Source: Pipra filicauda (lineage: Eukaryota; Chordata; Aves; Passeriformes; Pipridae). Taken from it: a stretch of DNA of 64,000 nt. The stretch is from positions 4,035,632 through 4,099,631 of the forward strand of contig NW_024104509.1 in the NCBI RefSeq assembly GCF_003945595.2, read 5' to 3'. Each line of letters starts with the position of its first letter. The first letter of the stretch is position 1. The position numbers were made by a program, and so were the translations under genes. Positions 1 through 12,166 of the stretch are shown in pieces. The notes below the pieces were generated by a model that saw only the letters and a list, made by a program, of their open reading frames with translations, searched no databases and was not told the origin of the DNA.

Positions 1-545
1 TCACCCTCCTGTCTCATCTGCACTGCCTGTCCCTCCCTCTTCAAGCCATCATGGCACATCAGTCATAGGACTCATTCCACCAGGTTTTGTTTGTGCCAAT
101 TATATCATATCTCTGGGCTAAAGCCTCTAGCTTGTCTTACCTGTTCCTTATGCTGTGTGTGTTGGTATAGAAAAGTTTCAGGTGTGGCTTGTTATATCTG
201 ATACCTCATGGAGTAGGTAGAGCTCTCACTATCCCTTTGTTCCTCAAGATTTGATGTGCCACCCCATTGTTTATCACTGGCAATACTGGTTTTGTCCCTT
301 TCCGCTTCCAATCTAGTTTCAAGATCTACCAATGACTCCTGCTAGCCCCGGTGAAAAAACCCTTTTCTCCCCACTGAGAAAGATGCATCCCATCCGGTGT
401 TAGTAGAACAGGTGGTCTATAGACCATCCACTGACAAAAACCTCAACATTCTGCTGACGGCACCAACCTTGGAATCCTCCGTTTATCTGGTGTGTTTGCC
501 TATTCCTTTCAATATTCTTCCAATAAGTGACAGTCCTCTTTATAT
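1..545 (-). mobile_element. CR1 LINE fragment, ORF1 end to ORF2 start
   Basis: Read on the minus strand, this piece starts with peptide similar to the C-terminal end of the CR1 ORF1 esterase-like domain: a segment reading INGGFQGWCRQQNVEVFV, then a shifted frame with LSGEKRV and LAGVIGRS. Next come remnants of the start of ORF2, the APE endonuclease, with words resembling 'N-x-GNKQEELE' and 'HDLI-x-TETWW'. Many stops show it is dead. It continues off the left edge of the window. CR1 is the main LINE of birds, and copies that reach back into ORF1 are uncommon because most are 5' truncated. The match is from memory of CR1 proteins; the esterase part is the firmer half. Confidence 0.65.
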
Positions 546-3500
546 TTGATGACAATTAAGTCTAACACTCAAGAGAAACTGTTGCTGTACTTTCAGGTTC
601 ACAAGCCTTCAGATTTGATTAAACAGAAAGTATAGGCAGTTTGCATATTATGGAGAAACCCGTAACAGTATTTCAGTTGAAAAAACTCTGATTTCTTTCA
701 AGTTAGTAAAAATGCTGAAGTGTTCTAGGAAATGTTTTTACAAACCCCATTTATGTCTCTGTCTGGATTGTAACATTAAGTTTACAAGATCAGTAACGTG
801 TCACCTGAATTAATAGCAGTAGAGTGAAAAGATTTATATATTTGTTTTGTCAGTTCTAAAGGTGTCTGATGATGGCAACATATTGATTAGTTTCAAGCTC
901 TTATATACTTTAAAATTCAAATGCCAAATTGGTGTGCAATTCAAGTTGATAATCTTGTAAGTCAGAAACCCATAATTTTTTCTCCAACTGCAGAAAAATC
1001 TTATTCCTTAAATCGCCACCATTAACAAGTGCAGTGACAGGTCTACTTAAAGCCAGGTAAACCTTGGTGTCACACTTTCACTTTCTGCCATGCTTGGGCT
1101 CTCAGGTGGCACTGAACGTGTTAATGCCATGTGATATGAGCAGAACTGTTCAGTTTAATCTTATATTCTAATTTGAACAAAGCCCCATTTTAATTTCGCT
1201 AACTTAAAGGAGGCTACTTAAGGTAGTTTCTCATTATCCTGCAGAATCTGTGATATTTCCAGACCTGTGAGGGTCACACATGTAAGGCAGTAGCACACTA
1301 AACTAGGTGAGATTGTGATCCTCCTGTGAGGGCCTGACTCACCCTCCTAGCACAGTGATTTATCATCGATTTAAAAACAGTTTGATAGAGAGTTTTGAAG
1401 ATGTAACTTGCATTAGAACAGAGAAATCTAATACGGGAAAAAGAACAAACAAAGAAGGTCATACTCGTCCTTCTCTGTTTTAAAACATATTGGGCTGTAC
1501 TTAAAGAGAGTAGAAGTGGCACATGCACAGTCATAGTGGTGAAAAGTGTTGATTAACTATCAATATAGGGAGCTAATGCAACTATTGAAGTATTTTTGAA
1601 TGATGAAAGAACCCTGCTTATTCTGTATTCAGCGTTATGTCGAAGAATAAAGAAATAGTATGTAAACACATACTCATGGACAAAACTGCTTGCATATGTC
1701 TTCTATTTTTCTAGTGCCAACATGTCTGCAGCTGGTTTTACATTAATTTACACAGTTCTTTGCTTCCAAGAAACCTCTTTCAAATGACCTGCAAGCCAAG
1801 TTTCCTGTAAAATTCAGGCAGTAATAACATAAAGACTTAATGTCCTGTAGAGGACAACACCAAACCCACATTTTCTCACTGGTATTCCTACTACGGTTTT
1901 CTTTTATTGAAAAAAAAAAAGAGTTAATAGATTTCTTTCCGTACTGTGGTATGAAATCTTCTAGAAAATTCTGAAACTAATTAATATCAAACCTTTCACT
2001 TAAAGATAATCAGAGAGGTACCTTTCACTAAACTACAAGACATTTCCCAGCCTAGTATGATCAAATGAATGTGAAAGAGACAAATATAATTTGATCTGTG
2101 AGGTTTAAATGATTATTTTTACTACTCATCAAACTTGCTGATACTATAACAGGAGACTACCTAATTTTCATTGAATCAGTCACAGTAAAATTTCCTTTGT
2201 AAGGCTTAAGCAATTAATTGACGCATTTATTCAATGCTCTGTGGACTAAAAAGGGAAGCCAGCAAAAGAGAATGGTTTGAATGGAGAAAAACAGTAAGAA
2301 CTTTTCTGCCAAGCACTATTTCCTCTGCTGTAAGCCCTTGTGAGACGATCTTGCCAGAATAAATATTTTCCTCACATGAGGAATAGATTGGTGCTGCTGA
2401 ATCAGTTGTGCTGAGCTCTATGCTCCAAAACAAAAATCCTCCCCCTCTCCCTTGACATTTTGTGTTTATCACACTCTGAATTTAGTTGTATTCATGCCCT
2501 CCATGTTCAAAGCCCCAGTTCATAGCTTTCATTAAATGAAACAGCTGCCAATGCCACTTACCCTTGAAGATGTTCAATGTTTCAGGTGTATTGAAAAGTC
2601 TTTTTGTGATGTTTTGCTTAGCCTATTGCAAACATTTCCCTTAGCACCTTAAAGTTTAATTAGAAAAAAAACACAAAAACTGTTGATGTTTGGCCTTCAT
2701 GCTTTTGAATACGTTTGCCTATAAAGATTTAAAATAGTGCTCACAGTATGCCAAGAGATGTGAATTAGGTCTTTATGCTTCATTCAAATAGGGTCTTTCC
2801 AATTTGTGCTTATTTTTCAAAATGAATATAGGCTGTGATCATTGAAGCCAGATTCCAGCATTCTATTGCTTCCAGTTTTGAAAGCCCAGCAGACTCTGAA
2901 AAAATACCCATAGAAAAAGTCAAAATTGTGTAGATTAACAATATAGAACTGTAATGATATTTTTGCAGTTATTATGAAGCTGATGATTAAAATTAAAATT
3001 GCTAATTTTAACTGCCTCTTTGAATGGTACTGCTTCTTTGCATTTAAGCCTTACCAATCATTTGCTGTTGTTATTGGAGGGACTGAAGGTATTAGAATTG
3101 CCCTTCATATTCCCTGTTCTCTCCCCCTGCAGTATATTTGGTGGCTTCTATTGCTTTAGGGGTTTTCTTGTGCAAAAGATTTATAGTGGTCTTACAATGC
3201 TAAAAAGGTTTTTGTGGGATTGTGGTCCTTAAGAAAGAAACTTCTGAGATACATACACTTTCTTATTTATGGAAATTTATCTGTAGATACTCCAAAGTGT
3301 TTTTTAACTCTGTGATCAGAGCATCTTGCTATATTTATTCATCAGATTAAATGACTAATAACTGTATCAGGTAAAGTAATAAGCAAGAAGATAAGAACTT
3401 GGGAATTTGTTATCATGTCAACTAGCTTTTTCATATCCAAGCCAAAGCTAGTTTACTTTTTTCACTTAAAGCAGCGCAGAAAATATGGTAATTGCGAGCT

Positions 3501-6219
3501 GAAAGTGGTTACTGTTTTGTAAAATATTCTGAAGCAGATCTGTAGAGCTTATTGTCTCCTTCCTGGTTCCATAATCATGTAGGTGATCACATCAAGGTCT
3601 CTTTCACATAAGTTACCAATCTTTTCAGATAACAGGAGCCATGATGAAAAGCTTCTAGAAGCTAAATATAATGAATTATATTGTGACTTGGCATATGCCC
3701 AAAATCTGTCTTCTTACTACCTTCAAATAAAGGTAGCATGGAAGGAGATGTGGCTTTTTGCTCCATTTTTTTCCTGGGAGTATGAAGTCCAAAGAGGCAG
3801 AGAGAAAGAACATAGCAGGTAGTAGCTCCATGCCTGTTCCTGGGCCTTAACATGCAGGATAGCCTGGCAAAGGAAAGGCAGTGCTCTATTGAGACAGGAG
3901 ACCAGTAAATTACAAACTTCCATGGGCAACAAGTAATGACTGTAATTCAAATATGATGTCAGACACACTTTGCCTCCAGGGGCTAATCTTAGTGCAGAGT
4001 AAGCATCACTTTTACTCAGCACTGCTCCAAAAATTGACAGACTATCCCAAATGTTTACTGAAAACTGATGAAGTGTAATGTTCTTAATTTCTTCTTATGT
4101 TTTCCTAAATGTTTTTTTAATGTCCAGCATTACTGATAATAAACTAGAAGAACTTCTGCTCATTTCATTGAAGTAAATACATTTAATTCTTTCTCTTCTA
4201 ACACATTGTTTTTATTTTGTTTCCAATTTTGTATACAAACTGCTTGAATCCATCTGTGACATCTCAACTTTGGAATGATTTGAAATAACGTTGGTTGAAA
4301 AATTGAAACCAATTTTGAACACTTCTGCAGTTCATAGATTTCTATGCTCCTTGAATGATGGCACAAAACAATTTGTACCAGCACTTATGGATAAGATGCT
4401 TGGCTCTGCAACTGTGTTTAAGCAGAGATCTTGTTTTCTGTAAGAGCCATCTTGGAAGCCTCTGACTACCACTGTGGTCAGGCATATTATATGGTGCATT
4501 CTTATTTTTATTACTATCACACGACACCTTGAGAGAATCTTTATGTATGGTTATATGTGTATATGGACTAGTAAATCCTGTTTAAATCAGTAGCAAAATG
4601 CCAAGAAATCTCTCTTTGCACCTACTACAGACCTCTGTGTCTGTATTAATATTTTATCTAGTGACCTTTCTAAATTACTTTTTCTATTTAACAAAACAGA
4701 GATAGCTGCACACACACACACACACAAAAAGAAGCATACATTATTGTTAAAAAATAGCGGAAAAGCATGTGCAAAACAGAAGAAACCCATGTATATTTAG
4801 AATTGTATAATTTTTTAACATTGTCATCTATGCATACATAAACGCTGTTGTAGGAAACATAGTAACAGCTGTGCTTGGTAGAAGATATTCAGTATAATTA
4901 TGTGAATGATAAAAGTACAAGCTCCATAGTTGCAGCATAATTTTCATTTTACTTCTTGCTATCAGTCCTTAGCAAGGTGGAGTGTTTACTGTGACCTTGT
5001 GTTTCACAAACAGTTCTTGGATGTGTCAAACTCAACTAAAATTCTCTCCTTCTCTCTGATTCTTGCATAATGTTAAACCACATTTCAGCTCCAGTGCTCT
5101 CTTTAACAAGCTTCCTCTGCAGCTCTTCTTCTCCTGAGCAATGATTACTTGCTTTCGGTAGGGAAGACCTAGGAAATCTCCTGTTAAACTCTGAGCTGAA
5201 ACAAATCTTCAGCTCGCATATATCAGACTAATTCCATCAAGGCAGTGAAGCTACACGAGTTTACACACGTGCAAAATCCTGCCATGCAAATCTGTAGGGC
5301 CTGACATTTCAAGGGCCTTTGTACTCAATCTCTAGGACTCATTTAGTGCTGGAAGTTGAGAGCTTTGCTGGAACACAGCCAGACTGCTCCTCAGGAGCAA
5401 GAACCCACGTATATTTCCAATTAATCCATGACTTCTCTCTCTATTCAGAATGTTAAAATCAAATAAATAGTGCAGTAAAATGTGTAACTCTTGGAAATCT
5501 ATATGGTTTTTAAAGAATAAGCTAGTGCAAAACTTGTTCTGTCATGGCAGTAGATGTACATTTTATATTGATTATGTATTATCAATGTTTAATTTTAATT
5601 TTTTTGTTGTTGTAGTTTAAGTTGTTGAAGGAAAGGACAGAACTAAAAGAAATAAGAAACACTTGCAAAATACTAACATTTTTTTACAAATGCCTCCTTC
5701 TGCCAAGTGTTCATGGATGTTCCCCTCCATTTAATGGATCTTGAACATGCAATTTATTCTCAGCTGCTAGCTCTCAGATGCTAAGAATGATCTTTGAAAA
5801 AACAAGGAGCACCTGTAGAGGAACTATATAGAAACACTTTGTTGAATTATTTTTCCCTTAAAACTCAAACCACTTTTTTTTGCGTGTTAGTACTCAGAGT
5901 ACTTCCTTTAACTCAGTCATACCTAATAAAGTTTAAAGGATTGGTTTCAGGGTTTTTTCGTTCACATTGGCATTTCCAGAAAGGAAATCACACATTATTT
6001 TCTTCTGACACAGTTACAGCAATATGCAATTGTACTCTCAGCCAGTAAATTACAAAACAGTGTTCTTATGAGGACCACTAGCTTAACATTACTCAAGAGC
6101 TTTGTTCATAACTGTTTGGCTGAGGTCCACGAGTGACATTTTTGTATACATATCTGCACCTCTGCACACACCTCATTAACAAAGCAGGCATTGAACTATG
6201 CCAATTAATGCTTCAGACT
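546..6219. other. AT-rich intergenic or intronic sequence, no gene seen
   Basis: No coding region, RNA gene or recognisable transposon was found. Open frames are short (under 100 codons), overlap on both strands and carry no recognisable motif. The only local structure is a short A run near 1909-1920 and the CA repeat at 4709-4726. Confidence 0.6.
4709..4726. repeat. (CA)n microsatellite
   Basis: About nine CA units run into a short A tract. This is an ordinary dinucleotide repeat. Confidence 0.9.
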
Positions 6220-6430
6220 GCATATAAAAGCCAGAAGTAGGATCCAACATAAGTCACTCTCCAGTTCACTCTCCTACCTTATAGCACCAGAAGAGCTGCA
6301 CCTGGAAAGAGTACTGTGTTATCGCCTCTTCTGAATCTCAACCTAGACTGGTAGCTCCTTTGAGCTAGAAAAAAAAAAAAAGGGGACCAGCAAAGGTAAA
6401 TACTCTAACCATTATATTATCCGGGATCCC
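6220..6430 (-). mobile_element. Possible old tRNA-derived SINE
   Basis: On the minus strand the sequence starts near a tRNA-like 5' part containing TATAATGGTTAGAGTA, with an A-box-like core (complement of 6404-6415). A B-box-like GGTTGAGATTC lies on the complement of 6333-6343 and resembles GGTTCAANTCC. The two boxes are further apart than in a tRNA because an A/T homopolymer (6369-6381) sits between them. The layout recalls old amniote tRNA-derived SINEs of the MIR type. Both boxes are degenerate and no 3' end was defined, so this is only a candidate. Confidence 0.35.
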
Positions 6431-7080
6431 TCACATCATTCACAGGCTTGTATGGTATTGTAAAATGAAGAAGCCATTTTATAGGCTAAATCCTGTATTT
6501 CATGGCTTTATTACATATTCATGGAAAGTAGCATTCAGTAATAGAAAAAAAATGAACGAAAAAAAATGAACAAAAAAACCCAGAACTTATAACAAGACCT
6601 CAAATGAAACCTCCAACGAAATTTTCCCGCAAATTCATGTGCAGAATAACTTTGTTTTTTCATACATCTCTGCAATTACTTTCGCACTGTTATATTTTTC
6701 AGTGGTTACTATTTTGATGACTTTTAAAATTTTTTAATCTGTGGATCATGTGAACCATGAAGCAGCAAGTGGGTGGAGCATTACTAAAAACCCAGCCAAT
6801 AAATTTCTTCAAGCTTCATCTGAGACCAGCAAGATAAAAAAAAATGGTGCCGAAAGATGAATGTAAAATTACAAGACTGCATATAACACAGGTATTTCAC
6901 AAGAATTGTTGGACAAGGGTCTCCAAAAATATAAGGCTTTAAAATAAAAACTAAAAGAAATCCAACGAAAAAACCTTCATGTTCCATTAAAATGTCTTTA
7001 TAAATCTAATTATCCTGCAGACATTAGGTTTTTTCCTAGAACAGCTTAACTCAAAAGCCCCAGTGAAATGACTTTTAGGC
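6431..7080. other. AT-rich sequence, nothing recognised
   Basis: There are A-rich runs around 6545-6580, but no gene or recognisable repeat family. Confidence 0.6.
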
Positions 7081-7230
7081 TTTTTTTGGTTTGGTTTGGT
7101 TTGGTTGTGGGGTTTTTTTTGTTGGTTTGGTGTTTTCTTGTTTGCTTATTTTTGGTTTGTTTTGGGGTTTGTGTTTTATTGTTGTTGTTGTTTTGGTTTG
7201 TTGGTTTTTGTTTCGTTGTTTTTTTTTTAA
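7081..7230 (+). repeat. G/T-rich low-complexity tract
   Basis: About 150 bases are made almost only of G and T on the plus strand. The tract begins with four GGTTT-type units and continues with irregular GGTTT, GTT and poly-T blocks. The open frame through it (a Phe/Val/Leu/Gly-rich hydrophobic peptide) follows from the composition and is not a gene. Confidence 0.85.
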
Positions 7231-8065
7231 ATTTCTAGAACTGCGGCTTCCTATTGAATGTTTTCTGAAAATGTTTGCCCAAATTTTCCATAAAACATAC
7301 TATCTTGCTTGTATGCAAGTCAACCTTAGTACTTAGGTCAGTATTCTGGAACTGGGGTACCAGTATAAAGGATCTGATATAAAAGTCTGACATGTTGTGC
7401 AAAAGCCTGATGCACAAAAAAGCCATATCCACACAGGTCACTTCAACCTTATGAACAACAAAGGAAGAAAAATTAAATTGTTTTTATTTTAAACAAAGGA
7501 AAACTGATTTCTACTGTCAATGTTGTGAGATGCAAGTCAATAAAATCTATAGCTTTTGTCATTAGCCAGAGGCAGGAGCCCCTCTGGTTGTGGGGGTGAA
7601 GGTACAGGATGAAATCTAACAATTCACATGGAAACAGAACAAAGGTTTGGAGAACTCATCAATAATTTGAACTTGAAGCAGGGTAACAAGTAGTGATTAA
7701 TGAACCAAAGCAAAACATGTTTTTTGTTTTAGTCCAACTTTTAATAGACAGATGACCCCTTCATAAAAACCATCTGCATAACTGGCACAGATGGAGGTCC
7801 CTGGTGTCTCTTCCAACAGAGAGGTCAACAATTCCTATGGACCTAGAGAACAGAATCAGTATGCCTACTCATAAGAGTTACTGTATTTTATGATAAAAGA
7901 GTGATATTTATAACAATATGTGCCCAGTCCTCCACCCAACACAATACAAATTGTTTTGAGTTCTATTAAGCCTACGGCTGACAAAGGTGTTCCACAAGAT
8001 AGAGTACAACACTCCTGTGAGAGCGGAATAGTACCATCATTCATTCTAATGAATAGAGGGATTGT
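7231..8065. other. AT-rich sequence, nothing recognised
   Basis: No gene, RNA or repeat family was recognised between the G/T tract and the target-site duplication of the LTR that follows. Confidence 0.55.
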
Positions 8066-8070
8066 GTCCT
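8066..8070. repeat. Left target-site duplication GTCCT
   Basis: This 5-bp word lies directly before TGTGGTGG and is repeated exactly at 9222-9226 directly after ACCATGACA, as expected at retroviral-type integration sites. Confidence 0.7.
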
Positions 8071-9221
8071 TGTGGTGGGGGGAAAACAGTTCTTCCCCCT
8101 GCAGTTATAAAATGATAAAACCTCAGGGCGTGGTGACCCTGGAAGTTTTGAGGTTTTAACCAATTTCACTTCTGCGAAATATAAACATACCACAAGCAAA
8201 CGGAAGAGAAGCTTGGTTGTAGTTTGGTGGTAGAAGTGGTAGCCATGTTCTGAGGCCACGAGAAAAGGGGCTCGGAGCCCCTTGGGGCCTCTGGGGCCCC
8301 CCAGCCCCTGGCTGGGGGGGGCTGCAGGGACTTGGAACAGTGTAATGCTGAGCTAAGTACCTGTGGCTCAAAGCTAAAAAAAGTTTTCTCCACTGTGAGT
8401 GAGCAGAGACAGAGCAGGGGCAGACACAGCGTCCAGAGACTGTGGCTAAGAGCCAAAAGATAAGAAAGCAACAGCATGCAGCGAAGGAAGACTCAGAGTT
8501 GCTCAAGCCGAGATAGAAAGCCGGCAGAAGAGAGAGAGAGAGGAAGTTGGGGTAAGAACTGAATAAAAACCCTAAACTCCTTTGAGACCCCTCCTAGAAA
8601 GGAGGAAGATGATGAGCTCTTACTTGAAAGAGCCTTGGAGTGCTACAGCTCTGCGGAAAGGAGATAAAAAGCTCAGAGAAAGAAGGGGTGAAGGGGTGTG
8701 ACCTTGGCTCCCCTGCTGCTTGATGGCAGAGCACAGGAGCTCTGCGAAGGGGCTTGAATCCCCTAAAGATAAAGACCATCACAGAGACCCCTGAGCTTCG
8801 TGATATGACGTAGTGAAGTGACCCTTGTCCTGGTGAACACAGCCTAAGGAAGAAGACCCTCACTTTAAACGAGTGGCCGAGGGGGGCTTGGATTGGAAAA
8901 TAGGATAGATGACTGCCACCCTAGAGAAACTGCTGCTCTGAGACTGGAAAGGATCTTTCCTTCTTCCCTCCTGGACTTTTATTTGGAGGGGAGAAGAGAT
9001 CTGATCCATTATAAATACTGATTTGTCATGATAGAGATAGTTGAGATCGTGTGTATAATGTATTATAATATTTATGTGTATGGTCATTGTAATATATTCC
9101 CTTTCCCCATTTTGAGTCTCATGTGCTTGTCTGGAAAACACATCTTATACTAGGTTGAGATGTGGGAGGGGGCTTTGACTAGAGAATTAGATTTTTTTTT
9201 TGAGGCTCTCAAACCATGACA
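8071..9221. mobile_element. Solo LTR of an endogenous retrovirus-like element
   Basis: The segment starts TGTGGTGG and ends ACCATGACA. It therefore has TG...CA ends with an imperfect terminal inverted match, and it is flanked by a perfect 5-bp duplication, GTCCT. It is about 1.15 kb and clearly more GC-rich than its surroundings (8260-8900). It contains an AATAAA word at 8562 on the plus strand, another on the complement of 8978-8983, and a TATAAAT word at 9010, so its orientation is undecided. No gag, pol or env sequence lies beside it, which suggests recombination between two LTRs left this copy. A 5-bp duplication fits ERVL-type elements but does not prove the class. The open frames inside (for example 8156-8506 on the minus strand) have no viral protein similarity that I can see. 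Confidence 0.65.
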
Positions 9222-9226
9222 GTCCT
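9222..9226. repeat. Right target-site duplication GTCCT
   Basis: This is an exact copy of 8066-8070. Confidence 0.7.
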
Positions 9227-11343
9227 ACAGAAACAAGTAATAGGAATTTGTATTGAAGACTCAGTATGATAATATAAATTAGATGAACTTTGTTGTTCTG
9301 TACACCAGTGTGTTTGGAAAGCAAGATAGTGTTGATACTATTACACTTTACTGTCTGATCTTCCGTAGCAGTTGAATAATTATGGTACTTAATTGATGGC
9401 TTCTGATTCTCTTATTTTATATAGCAAGAATAGAGCTGAAAAAATAAAATTAAGACAGAAAACTGAAAACAGTAGTGGAAGAACAGTTCATAATCAATCC
9501 TAAATTTTTTTGTGCTATTCTAAAATTTGAACTGGTAAATGTATTATTTGCTCATATTCTTTCAACAGTTATGTTTTTGTGCATGTGTGAATGTATACAG
9601 AATCTTCATCACTTGAGTTCAACTGTTCTAGGTAAGTAATGTTTTCTCTGATTTACTTGATAGTACAATTTTAAGCCCTATGGGGTTTTTTAAGCAAAGC
9701 AGAACAGTGCTGTTTCACATGGATATTATTTTATTCACTGAGATTTTATTTTGTTCTTCATAGATTTTACTTTCAAGTAACCTTCAAGTCTAGTAAAGTT
9801 ATTCAACAGAACTTCAGGTCTGAGATAGTTTAATGATCAGTTGAACATGCAGCAATGGTTGGCATATAAGTCTGAAGAAATTGTCAGGATACGTTAATGA
9901 AAAGCAGTAGATCATTTATAATACATCAGATACAGCCCTTCAGGAATGGAAGGGGATTGGAAGGGTTTCTTTTATTTTTGATGAAATGAGATAGTGAAAG
10001 CCAGATGTTTCTCTCTTAAACAGGATTTTGTTTTGGTCAGTCTTTCCTTATTGGCAGTCTAGAATCTATTCTACATGGATTATTAATGAAATTGTGAACA
10101 AATCCTACATAATGCAAATCTGTAAAATATAGTCTTGAACAGAATGAACAAGAAATACTGTAGAATAATTTTATGTTGCTGGCAATAGTGTTTTACCGTT
10201 GAGTACATATTGGAATACATCAAAAATAACCAGAAGCCTGCAGAACTTGCTTTCCAGTTCTTGGATCCCAAACAACAGCTTACAGTTGCTGTACATCAGT
10301 TGCACAAAGAATTAATTTAACTTAGAACACTAAGTCCATGTTAGCTTGATGCTGTGCAAGTGTAATAAGTTATTAGGCTATAGGGAGTTGTAGAGTGGAA
10401 TAGCTCTGATTGGTGCTGCTGCTTCATCTGGTGTTAATAGCTTCAGCTCTCACTAGGACATCAGTGGGAACATTGCAGTCTCATCCATCAGGTCAGGAAG
10501 GGGAGAATTTTAGCGTATTATGATTGCTTCACCTCTGCATAAGAAATCACCATTGCAATTCTAGCCCTAACCTCTGCCAAATAAAACAGAAACTTAAAAT
10601 CACTAAATAGATGACCAAGGCTACCTTTTCTGTACACAGCATGTTCATCCGAAATAATTTACTTATTTTGGACTGCCACTGTGAACATGTAGTAGTATAA
10701 CACTACCTCAATTAACCAGTTCCTAGTTTTCAGCTAGCACAGAACTGTAACAGCCAAAATTATGACCATTCCTATACAGCATTCTGCAGTTCCAGTATAG
10801 GAAATACGTAAAATAAAGCCCTTTTCAAACACTTTCTCACCAGCTTAAATACGGAAAAAGGTTGTATAGCTGCTAGTACTTGGTTGAATCCATGTTTTTA
10901 GTAATTCAAACTATAATTAGAATTGAAACATTAACTTCAAACCAAAATTAAATATTAACCTACTCCCAAGGTACTTCTTACTCATGCATTATGTAACATT
11001 ATGTAGCTTCCTATTTTTAGCCTTTAAAAATGTAATTCAGCTATCCAAGACTGTAAAAGTAATAATTTCTGCTATCACATTAATTTGACAACAAGGATAG
11101 TAAAGTCCAAACTAAATCTTGATGTGATTAATTTGACAAATTAATGGAAGTGAGAACTTATTGCATTCATAGTCAGTGAGAAAATACTGGCATGCTGACA
11201 TCATGAGCGTAGAAGAGCTTGATGGATAAAGAGTAAAATCCATTTCCTTCTCACCATTAAAACAAAACAAACAAGTTTCTGTTCCAATTATTACAATACA
11301 CCAGTGGATATGTATTCAAAAGATTTGTGTGTGTAGAGCATAC
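9227..11343. other. AT-rich sequence, one weak exon candidate
   Basis: No gene or repeat family was recognised. The short splice-flanked segment 9569-9631 is listed separately. Confidence 0.55.
9569..9631 (+). other. Splice-site-flanked segment, weak exon candidate
   Basis: A pyrimidine-rich stretch ending TTTCAACAG comes before the segment, and GTAAGTAAT, a near-ideal donor, follows it. One of three frames is open through all 63 bases. With no neighbouring exon and no recognisable peptide, chance is the simpler explanation; a non-coding RNA exon is also possible. Confidence 0.15.
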
Positions 11344-12161
11344 TGTGACGGATTAACCTCGGCCAACAGACTGGTCCACTCAGCCATTCATTCACTTCCG
11401 CTCTTCAGGATGGGGGGAAAAACTAGGATGAGAAAGCTTGTGGCTTGAAATAAAAACAGGAAGATCACTTACCAATTACTGTCTTGGGCAAAACAATCTC
11501 AGCTTGGGGGAAATTAGATTCAATGTATTTCCAGCTAAATTAGATTCAGATAATAAATTATTATAAACAATAAATAATTATTAGTAATTTTAAAATCTTC
11601 ATATTTTAAAAAAGGTAAAAAATGCCTTGCCTACTCCCCTTTCCCAGCTTCAAATCCTTCCTACACTCCCAACTCCTCCACCCACATCAAAAGGCTCACA
11701 ATGAATGGTGAATGGAGGATTATAGTAAGTACGTGGTTGTTTCTTAGTGTTACCTTTTCCTCTTCACCCTTTTCCCCTGCTCCAACATGGGCTCTTCACA
11801 GACTGCAATTCCTTTAGAAAATAGGCAATTGCTCCAGCATGAGGGTCCTCTCACAGGCTGCAATGTGGATGTCTGCTTCACCATGGGGTGTCTCGATCTA
11901 CTCACCTGGCCTTGGTGTTCCCTCTACTTTTTCTCATCCTCTCTCTCTCTCTTTCATCTTCCTTTCCCCCTCCCCTCTGCTTGTCTGGTGTTTGCTGACC
12001 TTCCTTAAATGCATTTTCAGAGAGGTATCACTATTGTGGCTCATGGGCTCAGCTATTCCTGTGTTACGTCTGTTGGACAGCTGGAATGATTGTGTCTGTC
12101 ATGGGGCAGCCTCTGTCTTCTTCCCACAGATGCTGCCTCTGCAGTCTACACCCAGGACACA
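11344..12161 (-). mobile_element. Avian ERVL-like LTR or LTR-proximal fragment
   Basis: The piece begins TGTGACGGATTAACC, the form expected for the reversed end of an avian ERVL-type LTR. It then has the family-like words GATGGGGGGAAAAAC, CTTGTGGCTTGAAATAA and ATCACTTACCAATTACTG. Around 11780-11900 it has repeated CTGCTCCAACATGGG / TTGCTCCAGCATGAG words, which I recall as a frequent avian ERV motif. The flanks CATAC (11339-11343) and GATAC (12162-12166) agree in four of five bases, so the right border is only probable. The copy is old, with many substitutions, and a pyrimidine-rich insert-like region near 11940. The plus-strand open frames across it are not genes. Confidence 0.55.
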
Positions 12162-12166
12162 GATAC

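Noticed and set aside
7091..7336. Hydrophobic 81-residue frame resembling a membrane protein
   Set aside because: It is produced by translation of the G/T-rich tract (TTT, GTT, GGT, TTG codons).
8156..8506. 116-codon Ser/Cys/Pro-rich open frame on the minus strand
   Set aside because: It lies wholly inside the solo LTR and shows no viral or host protein similarity.
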